Shown: positions 1 through 7,466 of the stretch, piece after piece
Layout: every line of letters starts with the position of its first letter
Position numbering within the stretch: position 1 is the first letter of the stretch
Assembly (NCBI GenBank): GCA_034926225.1
Contig: JAYFRF010000015.1
Location: forward strand, 1 to 64,000
DNA: 64,000 bases
Origin: JAAZKA01 sp034926225
GTDB taxonomy: Bacteria; Bacillota; Clostridia; Oscillospirales; QAMX01
Direction: 5' to 3'
Program-made: the position numbers and the translations under genes
The notes under the pieces: generated by a model
Database searches by the model: none
Told to the model about the DNA's origin: nothing
Seen by the model: only the letters and a program-made list of their open reading frames with translations

Positions 1-24
1 TTCTTTCAACTAGAAGAAAAGTAA

Positions 25-140
25 GTCGGTGTTTATTGCCACAAGGGTCCACCCGTTCCCATTCCGAACACGGTAGTTAAGCTTGTGCGCGCCAACGATA
101 CTTGGAGGGTGACCTCCTGGGAAAATAGGTCTTCGCCGAC
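25..140 (+). rRNA. rrf: 5S ribosomal RNA
   Basis: The sequence has the typical 5S layout: the 5' end GTCGG pairs with the 3' end CCGAC, and the conserved loop text CCATTCCGAACACGG and TTAAGC lies between them. The length, about 116 bases, is normal. It directly precedes tRNA genes, as at the end of a Bacillota rRNA operon; the 16S and 23S genes would lie upstream, outside the window. Confidence 0.95.
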
Positions 141-142
141 AT

Positions 143-218
143 TCCTCCTTAGCTCAGTTGGTAGAGCATGCGGCTGTTAACCGCAGGGTCGTTGGTTCGA
201 GCCCAACAGGGGGAGCCA
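143..218 (+). tRNA. tRNA-Asn (anticodon GTT)
   Basis: A full cloverleaf folds. The acceptor TCCTCCT pairs with AGGGGGA, the anticodon stem TGCGG/CCGCA closes the loop CTGTTAA, the T-arm GGTTCGA is present and CCA is encoded at 216-218. It begins two bases after the 5S rRNA, so it is probably processed from the rRNA transcript. Confidence 0.97.
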
Positions 219-223
219 CGAGA

Positions 224-259
224 GGGACTCCTACCAGAGTAGGAGTCCCTTTTCTCTTT
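224..259 (+). terminator. Rho-independent terminator after tRNA-Asn
   Basis: A perfect 11-bp stem (224-234 with 239-249) with a four-base loop is followed by TTTTCTCTTT. It probably ends part of the rRNA-tRNA transcript, although two more tRNA genes follow within a few bases. Confidence 0.85.
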
Positions 260-264
260 ATTAT

Positions 265-341
265 GGGCCTTTAGCTCAGTTGGTTAGAGCAACCGGCTCA
301 TAACCGGTCGGTCCCGGGTTCGAGTCCCTGAAGGCCCACCA
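265..341 (+). tRNA. tRNA with anticodon CAT (elongator Met or Ile2)
   Basis: The acceptor GGGCCTT pairs with AAGGCCC, the anticodon stem ACCGG/CCGGT closes the loop CTCATAA, and CCA is encoded. The G1-C72 pair excludes initiator tRNA. Whether the tRNA carries methionine, or isoleucine after lysidine modification, cannot be settled from this sequence alone; the acceptor and loop resemble bacterial Ile2 tRNAs. Confidence 0.95.
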
Positions 342-349
342 TATCATAT

Positions 350-425
350 AGGGGTATAGCTCAGCTGGTAGAGCATCGGTCTCCAAAACCGAGTGCCGAG
401 GGTTCGATCCCTTCTGCCCCTGCCA
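350..425 (+). tRNA. tRNA-Trp (anticodon CCA)
   Basis: The acceptor AGGGGTA pairs with TGCCCCT, the anticodon stem TCGGT/ACCGA closes the loop CTCCAAA with anticodon CCA, and the 3' CCA is encoded. It is the last gene of the tRNA group and is followed at once by a terminator. Confidence 0.97.
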
Positions 426-427
426 GG

Positions 428-461
428 AAAAAAGCTCATTGCATAAGCAATGAGCTTTTTT
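428..461. terminator. Bidirectional terminator between tRNA-Trp and murQ
   Basis: The stem GCTCATTGC (434-442) pairs with 447-455 around the loop ATAA. An A-run lies before it and a T-run after it, so it can end the tRNA transcript on the plus strand and the murQ transcript on the minus strand. Confidence 0.9.
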
Positions 462-513
462 CAGCAAAGAATATCGCCTTAAATCTGAAATATATCCATT
501 CTCCTGAACTTAC

Positions 514-1356
514 TTATAAATGTGATTTATGATCACGCTCGTAGGATTCAATCGCGGTGCGGATGGAGTCGCCGTTGTCGATAAGCAGCTTCGCGGCAGT
601 ATTGTCGTCACAGCCGGTCGCTTCCCGTATGATACGCTCGGCACGACGGCGGAGTTTGGCGTTCGTCGGACGCATACAGACCATGTAATTGCGCCAGACA
701 TGGCCGGTTTTCACCATCGCACCGGTGGAGAGCATGTTCAACACCATTTTTTGTGCGGTACCGGATTTCATGCGGGTTGAACCGTTGATTACTTCCGGCC
801 CGACGACCGGCGTAATTGCAATATCCGCTTTCTCGGGCAGCGGTGTGCCGGGATTCGTTGAAATGCCGATCGTTTTTGCGCCGAGAGAATGCGCCCATTC
901 CATGGCGTGAACGACGGAGGGCGCATGACCGGATGCGGATAAGCCGACTAAAACATCATTTTCACAGAAATTGCGCGCGATTAGCTCACGGATGCCGGCT
1001 TCCGGGTCATCTTCCGCCCCCTCTACGGCATGAGTGATCGCCCGTTCGCCGCCGACCATGACGCCCTGTACCGTGTCATAGGAAACGCCGTAGGTCGGCG
1101 GACATTCGGAAGCGTCGAGGACACCTAAACGTCCCGAGGTCCCCGCGCCGACGTAAAAAAGCCGGCCGCCGCTTGAGAGGCTAGCGGCAATCGCATCGAT
1201 CGCGGAGGCAATGGCGGGAAGTGTCTTTTCAACGGCGAGAGCCACGAGCTTGTCCTCCTCGTTGAATAACTGCACCATGTCCAAAGTACTCATTTCATCG
1301 ATGTGAGCTGTTTTTTCATTCTGTTTTTCAGTAGCTAGGATATCATATTGAGCCAT
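514..1356 (-). CDS. murQ: N-acetylmuramic acid 6-phosphate etherase MurQ
   Basis: This 280-residue protein is a SIS-domain lyase that splits the lactyl ether of MurNAc-6-phosphate to give GlcNAc-6-phosphate and D-lactate during cytoplasmic recycling of wall sugar. The sugar-phosphate loop VGAGTSGRLGVLDASE and the acidic GAEDDPEAG segment, which hold the two catalytic glutamates of the family, are intact. It is slightly shorter than the usual length of about 300. A GGAGGG site lies about 9 bases before the ATG. The kinase gene ends three bases upstream on the same strand, so the two are co-transcribed and transcription should end at 428-461. Confidence 0.95.
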   Translation of the reverse strand: MAQYDILATEKQNEKTAHIDEMSTLDMVQLFNEEDKLVALAVEKTLPAIASAIDAIAASLSSGGRLFYVGAGTSGRLGVLDASECPPTYGVSYDTVQGVMVGGERAITHAVEGAEDDPEAGIRELIARNFCENDVLVGLSASGHAPSVVHAMEWAHSLGAKTIGISTNPGTPLPEKADIAITPVVGPEVINGSTRMKSGTAQKMVLNMLSTGAMVKTGHVWRNYMVCMRPTNAKLRRRAERIIREATGCDDNTAAKLLIDNGDSIRTAIESYERDHKSHL

Positions 1357-1359
1357 CCT

Positions 1360-2331
1360 TCAAACCCTCCATGTCGATAAAAAATGATTGCGGAATGATT
1401 CGGTTACGGAGACGCTTGCAAGACGGGCGGCTTCCGCTGCCGCGCCAAAAACCGGAGGCGCTTCCGGGAAAATCAGACGCAGTGTGTCGGGAAGCTGCTG
1501 TGTGACACGGGGAACCAGGATATCGCGGCGGTTCCACAATCCACCGATACAGACGACATCCGACGCGTCATATGCCGACGCGTCATATGATGCGGAAAGA
1601 AGCCCGGCACGCCGGGCAGCCGTGGAAATGATCTCGGCAAGATATGCACAGGTTCGGTCGAGGAGGGCGGCTGCGGCAGGATCGCCTGTGTCGTATGCTG
1701 CAAAGACGGCGGGCGCGAAAGAGGCAATATAGCGTTTCCCCTTTGCGTAAATATCGGTCAGTTGATCCGCGGCTGAGCCGCCGAGAGCCTGTTCCGTGAG
1801 GACGGAAAGCGGGGACGCGACTGCGCGGCCGTCGTGTACCCGCAGCGTGTGCGTAATCGCGCCTGCACCGAGATCATATCCTGAGCCTGCGCCATCGAAA
1901 AGATAGCCCCAACCGCCGCAGCGTGTGAGAACGCCGCCTACGCGTGCGAATGCGGAAGAACCGGTGCCTGCGATCACTGCGCAGCCGTCTCCGGAGAGGG
2001 AACCGGATGCAATGGCGTTGACCATGTCGCTGCCCGCATCGCAGGGGGTATCGGGCAGGATGGCGCGGATGATATCGCGGAGCTTTTCGGTACTGTCACC
2101 GGAAGCGCCGCCGGACAGACCGGCAAAAAGCGCGTCAAGACCGTCCTCGTCCTTTAAAAGAAAATCGATACCTTCTCGAAGGAGAGCGGCAGTGCGATCA
2201 AAGCCGATATCAAAGGGATTGGATGCACCGAGACGGATCCGTTTCAAAACATCGCCGGAGGCTTGCAGGAGGACAAATTCTGTTTTCGTACCGCCGCCGT
2301 CTATGGCGGCTAATTTATTAAATCGTTTCAT
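1360..2331 (-). CDS. murK: MurK-like N-acetylmuramate/N-acetylglucosamine kinase (BadF/BadG ATPase family)
   Basis: This 323-residue protein starts MKRFNKLAAIDGGGTKTEF; the DGGGTKT phosphate-1 loop and the later VIAGTGSSAFAR loop mark an ASKHA-fold sugar kinase of the BadF/BadG group. A Clostridium acetobutylicum member, MurK, phosphorylates MurNAc and GlcNAc and sits beside murQ, so position supports the same role here: the kinase makes the substrate of the adjoining etherase. The ATG at 2331 was chosen because it places the nucleotide loop where the family has it; an in-frame TTG at 2412 would add an unrelated leader. No clear ribosome site precedes 2331. Residues near 275 repeat YDAS, from a 15-base tandem duplication at 1561-1592. 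Confidence 0.82.
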   Translation of the reverse strand: MKRFNKLAAIDGGGTKTEFVLLQASGDVLKRIRLGASNPFDIGFDRTAALLREGIDFLLKDEDGLDALFAGLSGGASGDSTEKLRDIIRAILPDTPCDAGSDMVNAIASGSLSGDGCAVIAGTGSSAFARVGGVLTRCGGWGYLFDGAGSGYDLGAGAITHTLRVHDGRAVASPLSVLTEQALGGSAADQLTDIYAKGKRYIASFAPAVFAAYDTGDPAAAALLDRTCAYLAEIISTAARRAGLLSASYDASAYDASDVVCIGGLWNRRDILVPRVTQQLPDTLRLIFPEAPPVFGAAAEAARLASVSVTESFRNHFLSTWRV

Positions 2332-2417
2332 ATTAAAAAAGTCGGTGAAAGGCAAAGGATTGTTGGCCTTTCCGGTGGATGGTTGTGAAAAAAGCAATAG
2401 TAAAATGCACAAGACAC

Positions 2418-2446
2418 TTGAAAATTGTCAGGGTTTAAGATATAAT
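2418..2446 (+). promoter_or_regulatory. Sigma-A promoter of the Spo0A-like regulator operon
   Basis: TTGAAA (2418-2423) and TATAAT (2441-2446) are separated by exactly 17 bases. This gives an untranslated leader of about 135 bases before the gene at 2588. The leader holds no hairpin I can support. Confidence 0.75.
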
Positions 2447-2587
2447 AAAATCACTCAGTCGATACGGCACGAATACGGGGATATATTACTAATATAGGAA
2501 CAGGTAAAGCAGCATGTGGTGTGGGCGTATGAATAATACGGTATAAGATCGTGATAAAAGCAAAATAACACTTCGCGGGGGGTACCT

Positions 2588-3295
2588 ATGTCATCGCATG
2601 AAGGGTATCAGGCATTAATTGTAGAAAATGATCCGGAAATATGCCATATACTGGAGACCGGGTTGACAAGATGTATGGCAATTCTCGGAACCCATGTCGT
2701 CTGCGATATGGAATCTGCACTGGAATCGTATAAAAGACGTTTCTATAGGCTTGTATTGATAGAACCGGAGATACTGGGAGAAGACAGCATAGCGTTGATT
2801 CGGAACTTGCGGTTACTGCACGGTGAAATTTTTATTATGATCCTTACTTCGCTGCCCCGAGATGCATCTTTACTGCTTCATTGCCGTATAGAGGGCGCGG
2901 ATTGCATAGTTTGCAAACCTTTTTCATTATCGTACTTATTAGATCTGATTCAGAATCGGTTGCGTATCCAAAGTGATCTCGGAGTGAATAGGCGATGCCG
3001 TGAGATGCTTTCCGAATGGGGATTTCAGCATCGGCTTCTTGGGACAAAATTCATACAAAGGGCGGCGCTGCTTCTCTACAGTAACACAACGCTTCCGATG
3101 AAGGTCGTCTACGCGGAGGTGGCCAAGCAAGAGAGAACGTCATCGGAAAATGTGGAAAGCGTGATACGGACGGCAATACAAGACGCGTTTATCAAAGGCA
3201 AGCTGAAGGAAATATATGTTTCACAAAAGCGTCCGTCTAATAAAGAGTTTCTATATATGCTCACAGAAAAGATGGTACGATATGAGAACGACTGA
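2588..3295 (+). CDS. Spo0A-like response regulator without the phospho-acceptor aspartate
   Basis: This 235-residue protein has a receiver-like domain (residues 8-125) and a C-terminal domain (about 150-232) resembling the Spo0A DNA-binding effector, ending RPSNKEFLYMLTEKM. In Spo0A the phosphorylated aspartate ends beta-3; here the aligned text is LVLIEPEIL, with Glu59 at that place. Acidic residues at 13-16 (VEND), the switch threonine Thr87 and Lys110 (CKPFS) remain. It may therefore act as a constitutively active or phosphorylation-independent DNA-binding protein; that is inference. True Spo0A has a longer linker and an Asp, so this is a paralogue. A GGGGGG run lies 7 bases before the ATG. 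The next gene overlaps it by 14 bases. Confidence 0.72.
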   Translation: MSSHEGYQALIVENDPEICHILETGLTRCMAILGTHVVCDMESALESYKRRFYRLVLIEPEILGEDSIALIRNLRLLHGEIFIMILTSLPRDASLLLHCRIEGADCIVCKPFSLSYLLDLIQNRLRIQSDLGVNRRCREMLSEWGFQHRLLGTKFIQRAALLLYSNTTLPMKVVYAEVAKQERTSSENVESVIRTAIQDAFIKGKLKEIYVSQKRPSNKEFLYMLTEKMVRYEND

Positions 3296-4031
3296 CTATA
3301 TGAAGCCTTTTATCGAACGGAGGGTGTCGGTACCTTTGAGTCTAGCCTTGTCCAATCTGGATCTGCTATATGCGTCTGTCGGAGAGGATATGCAGGAAAC
3401 GGTACGAGAAACGCGTAAAAATGTGCTGAGAATGTATCGCGTCATTCGTAAATATGAGATCGGGGAAGCACTTCGAAGCGGGAAGCTGATTATGGACACA
3501 GGCCCGCATGCAGTTGCGGGCATTCTGGAGAGGGTACGTGTTTACGCATTGGCCGCCGCGGCGGAACAGGGCGTGGAAATAAAATTGGAAGCGCCGCAGG
3601 GGTTGGTTGCAGCCTGTGACGCGGAAGTAATAGAACACGTGCTGTGGAATCTGCTGGAGAATGCGATGAATGCTACGCCTACTGGCGGAAAAGTGACCTT
3701 TCGGGCGGAGCGCGTTGCAAGCGGTGTGCGGATTGCAATTGAGGATACGGGAATAGGATTTGGCGATGCCGATACCGAACAACTGATAAAAGCAGCCTCC
3801 GGAACTTCCGGGCTGGGGATCTCACGGGAGCTGCTTAGGCTGCAGGGGAGTGCCCTGACGCTTTCCCGCAGAGAAGCGGGGACGGAAGCGTCCTTCATAC
3901 TGCCGGAGACAGAGGTCAATGCCCTGCATAGTCCGGTTCCCGGGGTACTCGCCATTCATGGCGTAACGGAAGCGGATATAGAGCTTTCCGCGTTGAAGAT
4001 AATAAAGTCTAGCGGCGAATCCAGCGATTGA
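3282..4031 (+). CDS. Histidine-kinase-like ATPase protein without the acceptor histidine
   Basis: This 249-residue cytoplasmic protein has the HATPase_c boxes: N box NLLENAMNA (about 123-131), G1 DTGIGF (155-160) and G2 SGLGI (176-180). The upstream helix that aligns with the H box SHELRTPL reads ERRVSVPL (residues 12-19), so the acceptor histidine is replaced by arginine. No membrane segment or sensor domain is present. The ATG at 3282 overlaps the regulator's stop by 14 bases, which suggests translational coupling; in-frame ATGs at 3216 and 3300 are alternatives. It may bind ATP and its partner regulator rather than phosphorylate it. About 40 C-terminal residues after the G2 region have no recognisable match. 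Confidence 0.7.
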   Translation: MRTTDYMKPFIERRVSVPLSLALSNLDLLYASVGEDMQETVRETRKNVLRMYRVIRKYEIGEALRSGKLIMDTGPHAVAGILERVRVYALAAAAEQGVEIKLEAPQGLVAACDAEVIEHVLWNLLENAMNATPTGGKVTFRAERVASGVRIAIEDTGIGFGDADTEQLIKAASGTSGLGISRELLRLQGSALTLSRREAGTEASFILPETEVNALHSPVPGVLAIHGVTEADIELSALKIIKSSGESSD

Positions 4032-4773
4032 GCGTTGCTGCATCCGAAAGGAAGACAGCGGGGTCGTCGTCGCGTACAAATTCTATCATAAACGAATGAG
4101 GGTCGTCGGAGCCGCGGAGAACATCCAGGTAACAAGCCCAGTCCTCTGCGCCGGTTTCCAGCATTTGTCGTGTGAGGGTACCGTTTTCGATCGCCCAGGA
4201 GAAAACATGGATGTTCGCCGAATGCGGCAGCAGCGACGCGAGCGCGCGGACATTGACGTCGACAGAGTCGTAGACGACGGGCTGCCAATAGGTGCGGAAA
4301 TTGTCTCGGCTGACCTCCTGCAGAAGCCGCAGTGTGGATGCGGCATGATCGGTCAGCGTGTTAGCATGATACTCCGTGGCGACCGTAATGCCGAGAGGCG
4401 CCGCGGCGTCGCACAGTCGGATCAGCGCGTCGACGACACGCCGCCGTGCGTCGCCTTCCGCCTCGAGACTGCCGAGCTTTCCCGCCCAGACGCGCAGCAT
4501 CTTCGTGTCCATGGCCCGGCACAGCTCCAGCACCTGCGTACCGACGGTGTCGTCGTCGGAACCGGGGCGGTAGTAGGAGCCCAAGGAAAGAACCTCCAGC
4601 CCCGCGGCACGGGTTTCGGCCGCGACTTCGGCTGCTTGTGCCGCATATCCGGGCCGCACATGCCCGTCGCCGCCCCATTCGATGCCGTTAAGGCCCGCAC
4701 GTGCGGCCAGATCGATGATCTCGCGGCAGGAGAGCTTGCGGAAGGTGATGGAGGTTAATCCGGTTTTCCACAT
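4009..4773 (-). CDS. Sugar phosphate isomerase/epimerase family TIM-barrel protein
   Basis: This 254-residue protein has the xylose-isomerase-like/AP-endonuclease-2 barrel pattern: an N-terminal strand (MWKTGLTSITFR), NGIEWGGDGHV, a mid-barrel acidic strand (GITVATEYHANT) and late strands ending in ANIHVF and SFMIEFV. Such proteins isomerise or epimerise keto-sugars or inositol derivatives using a divalent metal; the substrate is not predictable here. GAGGG lies about 7 bases before the ATG at 4773. Its 3' end overlaps the convergent kinase-like gene by 23 bases. It is the first of three unrelated-looking barrel genes of this class in the window. Confidence 0.8.
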   Translation of the reverse strand: MWKTGLTSITFRKLSCREIIDLAARAGLNGIEWGGDGHVRPGYAAQAAEVAAETRAAGLEVLSLGSYYRPGSDDDTVGTQVLELCRAMDTKMLRVWAGKLGSLEAEGDARRRVVDALIRLCDAAAPLGITVATEYHANTLTDHAASTLRLLQEVSRDNFRTYWQPVVYDSVDVNVRALASLLPHSANIHVFSWAIENGTLTRQMLETGAEDWACYLDVLRGSDDPHSFMIEFVRDDDPAVFLSDAATLNRWIRR

Positions 4774-4804
4774 AAAGAATCCCTCATTTCTAATGTAGCT
4801 CTTG

Positions 4805-4818
4805 TATAATTTAGTATA
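4805..4818. promoter_or_regulatory. Probable divergent promoter elements between 4773 and 4836
   Basis: TATAAT at 4805-4810 can serve the plus-strand gene at 4836, and TATACT on the minus strand (4813-4818), with TTGCAT 17 bases further upstream, can serve the isomerase gene. No good -35 box accompanies the plus-strand element, so only a core -10 is claimed. Confidence 0.4.
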
Positions 4819-4835
4819 CCATACGGAGGTCAAAT

Positions 4836-5534
4836 ATGCAATACGCGATTGTTTCTCCAAAGGCTGAACCGCTTGAACTGGGAGCGCTTTTGACAAAGCT
4901 GCATATGGATGAAGAAAGCGAGCGGGAAGATATTGAGCAAATCGGTCGTATGGCCGCCCAAGCGCTGGCTGTCGCAAAGCCATGTGCGATGTATCGGGTT
5001 GTGCCGATCGATGCGCATGGCGAGGATTTCGTAACGCTGGGGGAGGCGCGGTTTACCTCGTCGCTGGTGGCGAAAAACCTGCTGGAATGCCATGTATGTG
5101 TGCCCTATGTAGCTACCTGCGGCACGGAGCTGGAAGCGTGGGCGGAAGGCTACTCCGCGGATTTCATGGCGCAGTTCTGGGCGGATGAAATCATGCTTGC
5201 CTTTCACCGGCAGGCGGTGAAGGCGCTCAACAAGGCTGTTTTTACGGATGTCTTTGGCAGGGGAAAGTATGCGAGTATGAATCCCGGCTCGCTTTCAACT
5301 TGGCCGATCTCCGAGCAGGCGCCGTTATTCTGTACTTTGGGTGCGGAGCTGCTGCCGAACGGCTTTTATAAGCTGCCGATCGGCGTCCGGCTGACGAAGG
5401 AATATCTGATGCTGCCCGCAAAAAGCGTATCCGGCATCTTTTTTACCGACAAATCGGGCTTTGTAAATTGCAGACTATGCCCGAAGCTTACCTGTCCGAA
5501 CCGCCGTGCGCCGTTTGATGGGATGAACCCTTAA
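4836..5534 (+). CDS. Orphan vitamin B12-dependent methionine synthase activation-domain protein
   Basis: This 232-residue protein matches the MetH activation (AdoMet-binding) domain family found alone in many anaerobes: MNPGSLSTWPISEQAPLF and then GVRLTKEYLMLPAKSVSGIFF. It ends in a cysteine-rich tail CRLCPKLTCPNRRAPF that could bind metal. In MetH this domain reductively remethylates inactive cob(II)alamin using AdoMet; here it has no attached B12 or methyltransferase domain, and the R-x3-G-Y motif of MetH reads S-M-N-P-G-S. A role in repairing a separate corrinoid protein is likely but not shown. CGGAGG lies about 7 bases before the ATG. cysK follows after 22 bases, which suggests a sulfur/methionine context. 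Confidence 0.78.
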   Translation: MQYAIVSPKAEPLELGALLTKLHMDEESEREDIEQIGRMAAQALAVAKPCAMYRVVPIDAHGEDFVTLGEARFTSSLVAKNLLECHVCVPYVATCGTELEAWAEGYSADFMAQFWADEIMLAFHRQAVKALNKAVFTDVFGRGKYASMNPGSLSTWPISEQAPLFCTLGAELLPNGFYKLPIGVRLTKEYLMLPAKSVSGIFFTDKSGFVNCRLCPKLTCPNRRAPFDGMNP

Positions 5535-5556
5535 ATTAATAATAGGAAGTGTTATC

Positions 5557-6531
5557 GTGCGCGAAAAACCCAATATGATTTGCGACAGTGTACTCGATGC
5601 AATCGGTTATACGCCGATTATTCGCCTAAACCGTATGAGTGAACCGGATGCGGCCCAAGTGCTTGTCAAATATGAAGGCTTAAATGTCGGCGGCTCGATC
5701 AAGACGAGAACCGCTTATAATATGATTCTCGAAGGCGAGCGCCAAGGTAAAATCAAGCCTGATACAATTATCGTCGAGCCGACGTCCGGCAACCAGGGCA
5801 TAGGCCTTGCGCTCATCGGTGCGGTGAGAGGCTATAAAACCGTCATCATCATGCCGGACTCCGTCAGCGAGGAGCGCCGGCTGCTCGTCGAGCATTACGG
5901 CGCCAAAGTCGTGCTCGTCCACGATGCCGGCGACATCGGGGGTTGCATTGCCGAGTGCATCGCGACGGCCGAGCGCATGGCTAAGGAGGATCCGCGCGTA
6001 TTTATACCGCAGCAGTTTGCGAATCCGGCGAATCCGATGGTGCATAAGAATCATACGGCGCTGGAGATCCTTGAGCAGGTCGCGGGGCCGATCGATGGCT
6101 TTTGCTCCGGCGTCGGTACCGGCGGAACCGTTTCCGGTATCGGCGAGGTGCTGCGCGCGCTGAATCCGCAGATCGAAATCTGGGCGGTCGAGCCGGAACA
6201 CGCGGCGATTCTTGCCGGCGGCAACATCGGCACGCATTTGCAGATGGGGATCGGTGATGGGCTGATTCCCGAAAATCTGAATCAGAGCATCTATTCCGAT
6301 ATCGCGATCATCACCGATCAGGAAGCCATTGAAACAGCCCGCAGGCTTGCCCGCATGGAGGGTCTGATGTGCGGCATCTCCAGCGGCACAAACGTGGCGG
6401 CGGCCTTAAGGCTTGCGCGCAAACTGGGACGCGGCAAGACGGTGGTCACGATTTTACCGGATACCGCCGAGCGGTACTTTTCCACGCCTTTGTTTGATGA
6501 GCATTACTTTGAGAAGGAAGGAAACACGTGA
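5557..6531 (+). CDS. cysK: Cysteine synthase family PLP enzyme
   Basis: This 324-residue fold-type II PLP enzyme probably makes cysteine from O-acetylserine and sulfide. The PLP lysine lies in NVGGSIKTRTA, the substrate loop is PTSGNQGIGLAL and the phosphate loop is GVGTGGTVSGIG. The segment around the lysine differs from the classical NPGGSVKDR, so a related specificity is possible. A GTG start at 5557 was chosen because AGGAAG lies 7 bases upstream; the ATG at 5572 is spaced too far. It follows the B12-activation gene and its TGA overlaps the ATG of the nucleoside hydrolase by one base, so the three form an operon. Confidence 0.87.
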   Translation: MREKPNMICDSVLDAIGYTPIIRLNRMSEPDAAQVLVKYEGLNVGGSIKTRTAYNMILEGERQGKIKPDTIIVEPTSGNQGIGLALIGAVRGYKTVIIMPDSVSEERRLLVEHYGAKVVLVHDAGDIGGCIAECIATAERMAKEDPRVFIPQQFANPANPMVHKNHTALEILEQVAGPIDGFCSGVGTGGTVSGIGEVLRALNPQIEIWAVEPEHAAILAGGNIGTHLQMGIGDGLIPENLNQSIYSDIAIITDQEAIETARRLARMEGLMCGISSGTNVAAALRLARKLGRGKTVVTILPDTAERYFSTPLFDEHYFEKEGNT

Positions 6532-7448
6532 TGGAAAACGATTATACCACGTTATACCGCCGCCTGCAGCGTCCGGAGGGAATGATCGACGCCGTTTTGG
6601 ACACCGATACGTATAACGAGATCGATGACCAGTTCGCGCTGGCGTACCTCATCCGTTCAACCGAGCTTGTACGCGTGAAGGGTCTGTACGCTGCGCCGTT
6701 TTTTAATCAGAATTCGTCGGGGCCTGCCGACGGGATGGAGAGAAGCTATTTAGAAATTCTGAAGCTGCTGCGGCTTGCCGGGCGCACCGATCTGGAAGCG
6801 GTTACGGTTCGCGGCTCAGAGCGGTACCTGCCGTCGGAGACGGAAGCGGTGGACTCGCCCGCTGCGCGGGCGCTGATTGCAGAGGCAATGGCGCATACGC
6901 CGGAGGGGCCGCTCTACGTTGTTGCCATCGGTGCGATTACGAATGTGGCGTCAGCGATTCTGCTGGAGCCGTCCATCTGCGATAAAATCGTGATCGTCTG
7001 GCTTGGCGGGCACAGCTTCGAGTGGCCCAATACGCAGGAATTCAACATGCAGCAGGATGTCGCGGCGGCGCGTGTGGTTTTCGGCTGCGGCGCGGCGGTG
7101 GTGCAGCTGCCGTGCATGGGCGTTGTGTCGGGCTTTACGACGACGGGGCCGGAGCTTAACGCACACTTCGCGGGGAAGAACGCGCTGTGCGATTACCTCG
7201 TGCGGCATACCTGCGACGAGGTGGCGCTTTATAACAAAGACGGCATCTGGAGCCGTGTGATCTGGGATGTGACCGCTGTCGGATGGCTGATGGAAGGGAA
7301 GCTGATGGAGGATCGTATCGTGCCGTCTCCGATTCCCCAGTACGACCATCATTACAGCCACGACCCGTCGCGGCATCCGGCCAAATACGTTTGGCATATC
7401 AACCGGGATGAATTGATGCGCGACCTGATCGGGAAGCTGACGAAATGA
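6531..7448 (+). CDS. Nucleoside hydrolase family protein
   Basis: This 305-residue protein has the IU-type nucleoside hydrolase fold, which hydrolyses the N-glycosidic bond of ribonucleosides. The calcium-binding aspartate cluster reads DTDTYNEIDDQFAL near the N terminus, the middle strand is LYVVAIGAITNVASAI, and the late active-site segment is SRVIWDVTAVGW. AAGGAAGG lies 9 bases before the ATG, which overlaps the cysK stop as TGATG; a GTG three bases earlier is also possible. The substrate base cannot be told from sequence. The CBM9-like gene follows after an 18-base gap and is probably co-transcribed. Confidence 0.87.
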   Translation: MENDYTTLYRRLQRPEGMIDAVLDTDTYNEIDDQFALAYLIRSTELVRVKGLYAAPFFNQNSSGPADGMERSYLEILKLLRLAGRTDLEAVTVRGSERYLPSETEAVDSPAARALIAEAMAHTPEGPLYVVAIGAITNVASAILLEPSICDKIVIVWLGGHSFEWPNTQEFNMQQDVAAARVVFGCGAAVVQLPCMGVVSGFTTTGPELNAHFAGKNALCDYLVRHTCDEVALYNKDGIWSRVIWDVTAVGWLMEGKLMEDRIVPSPIPQYDHHYSHDPSRHPAKYVWHINRDELMRDLIGKLTK

Positions 7449-7466
7449 CAGGGAGGATTGCCATTT

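Noticed and set aside
265..341. Initiator tRNA-fMet
   Set aside because: The acceptor starts with a G-C pair rather than the C-A mismatch of bacterial initiators, so elongator Met or Ile2 was called.
276..467. A 63-residue minus-strand frame over the tRNA genes
   Set aside because: It runs across two folded tRNA genes and a terminator and has no ribosome site.
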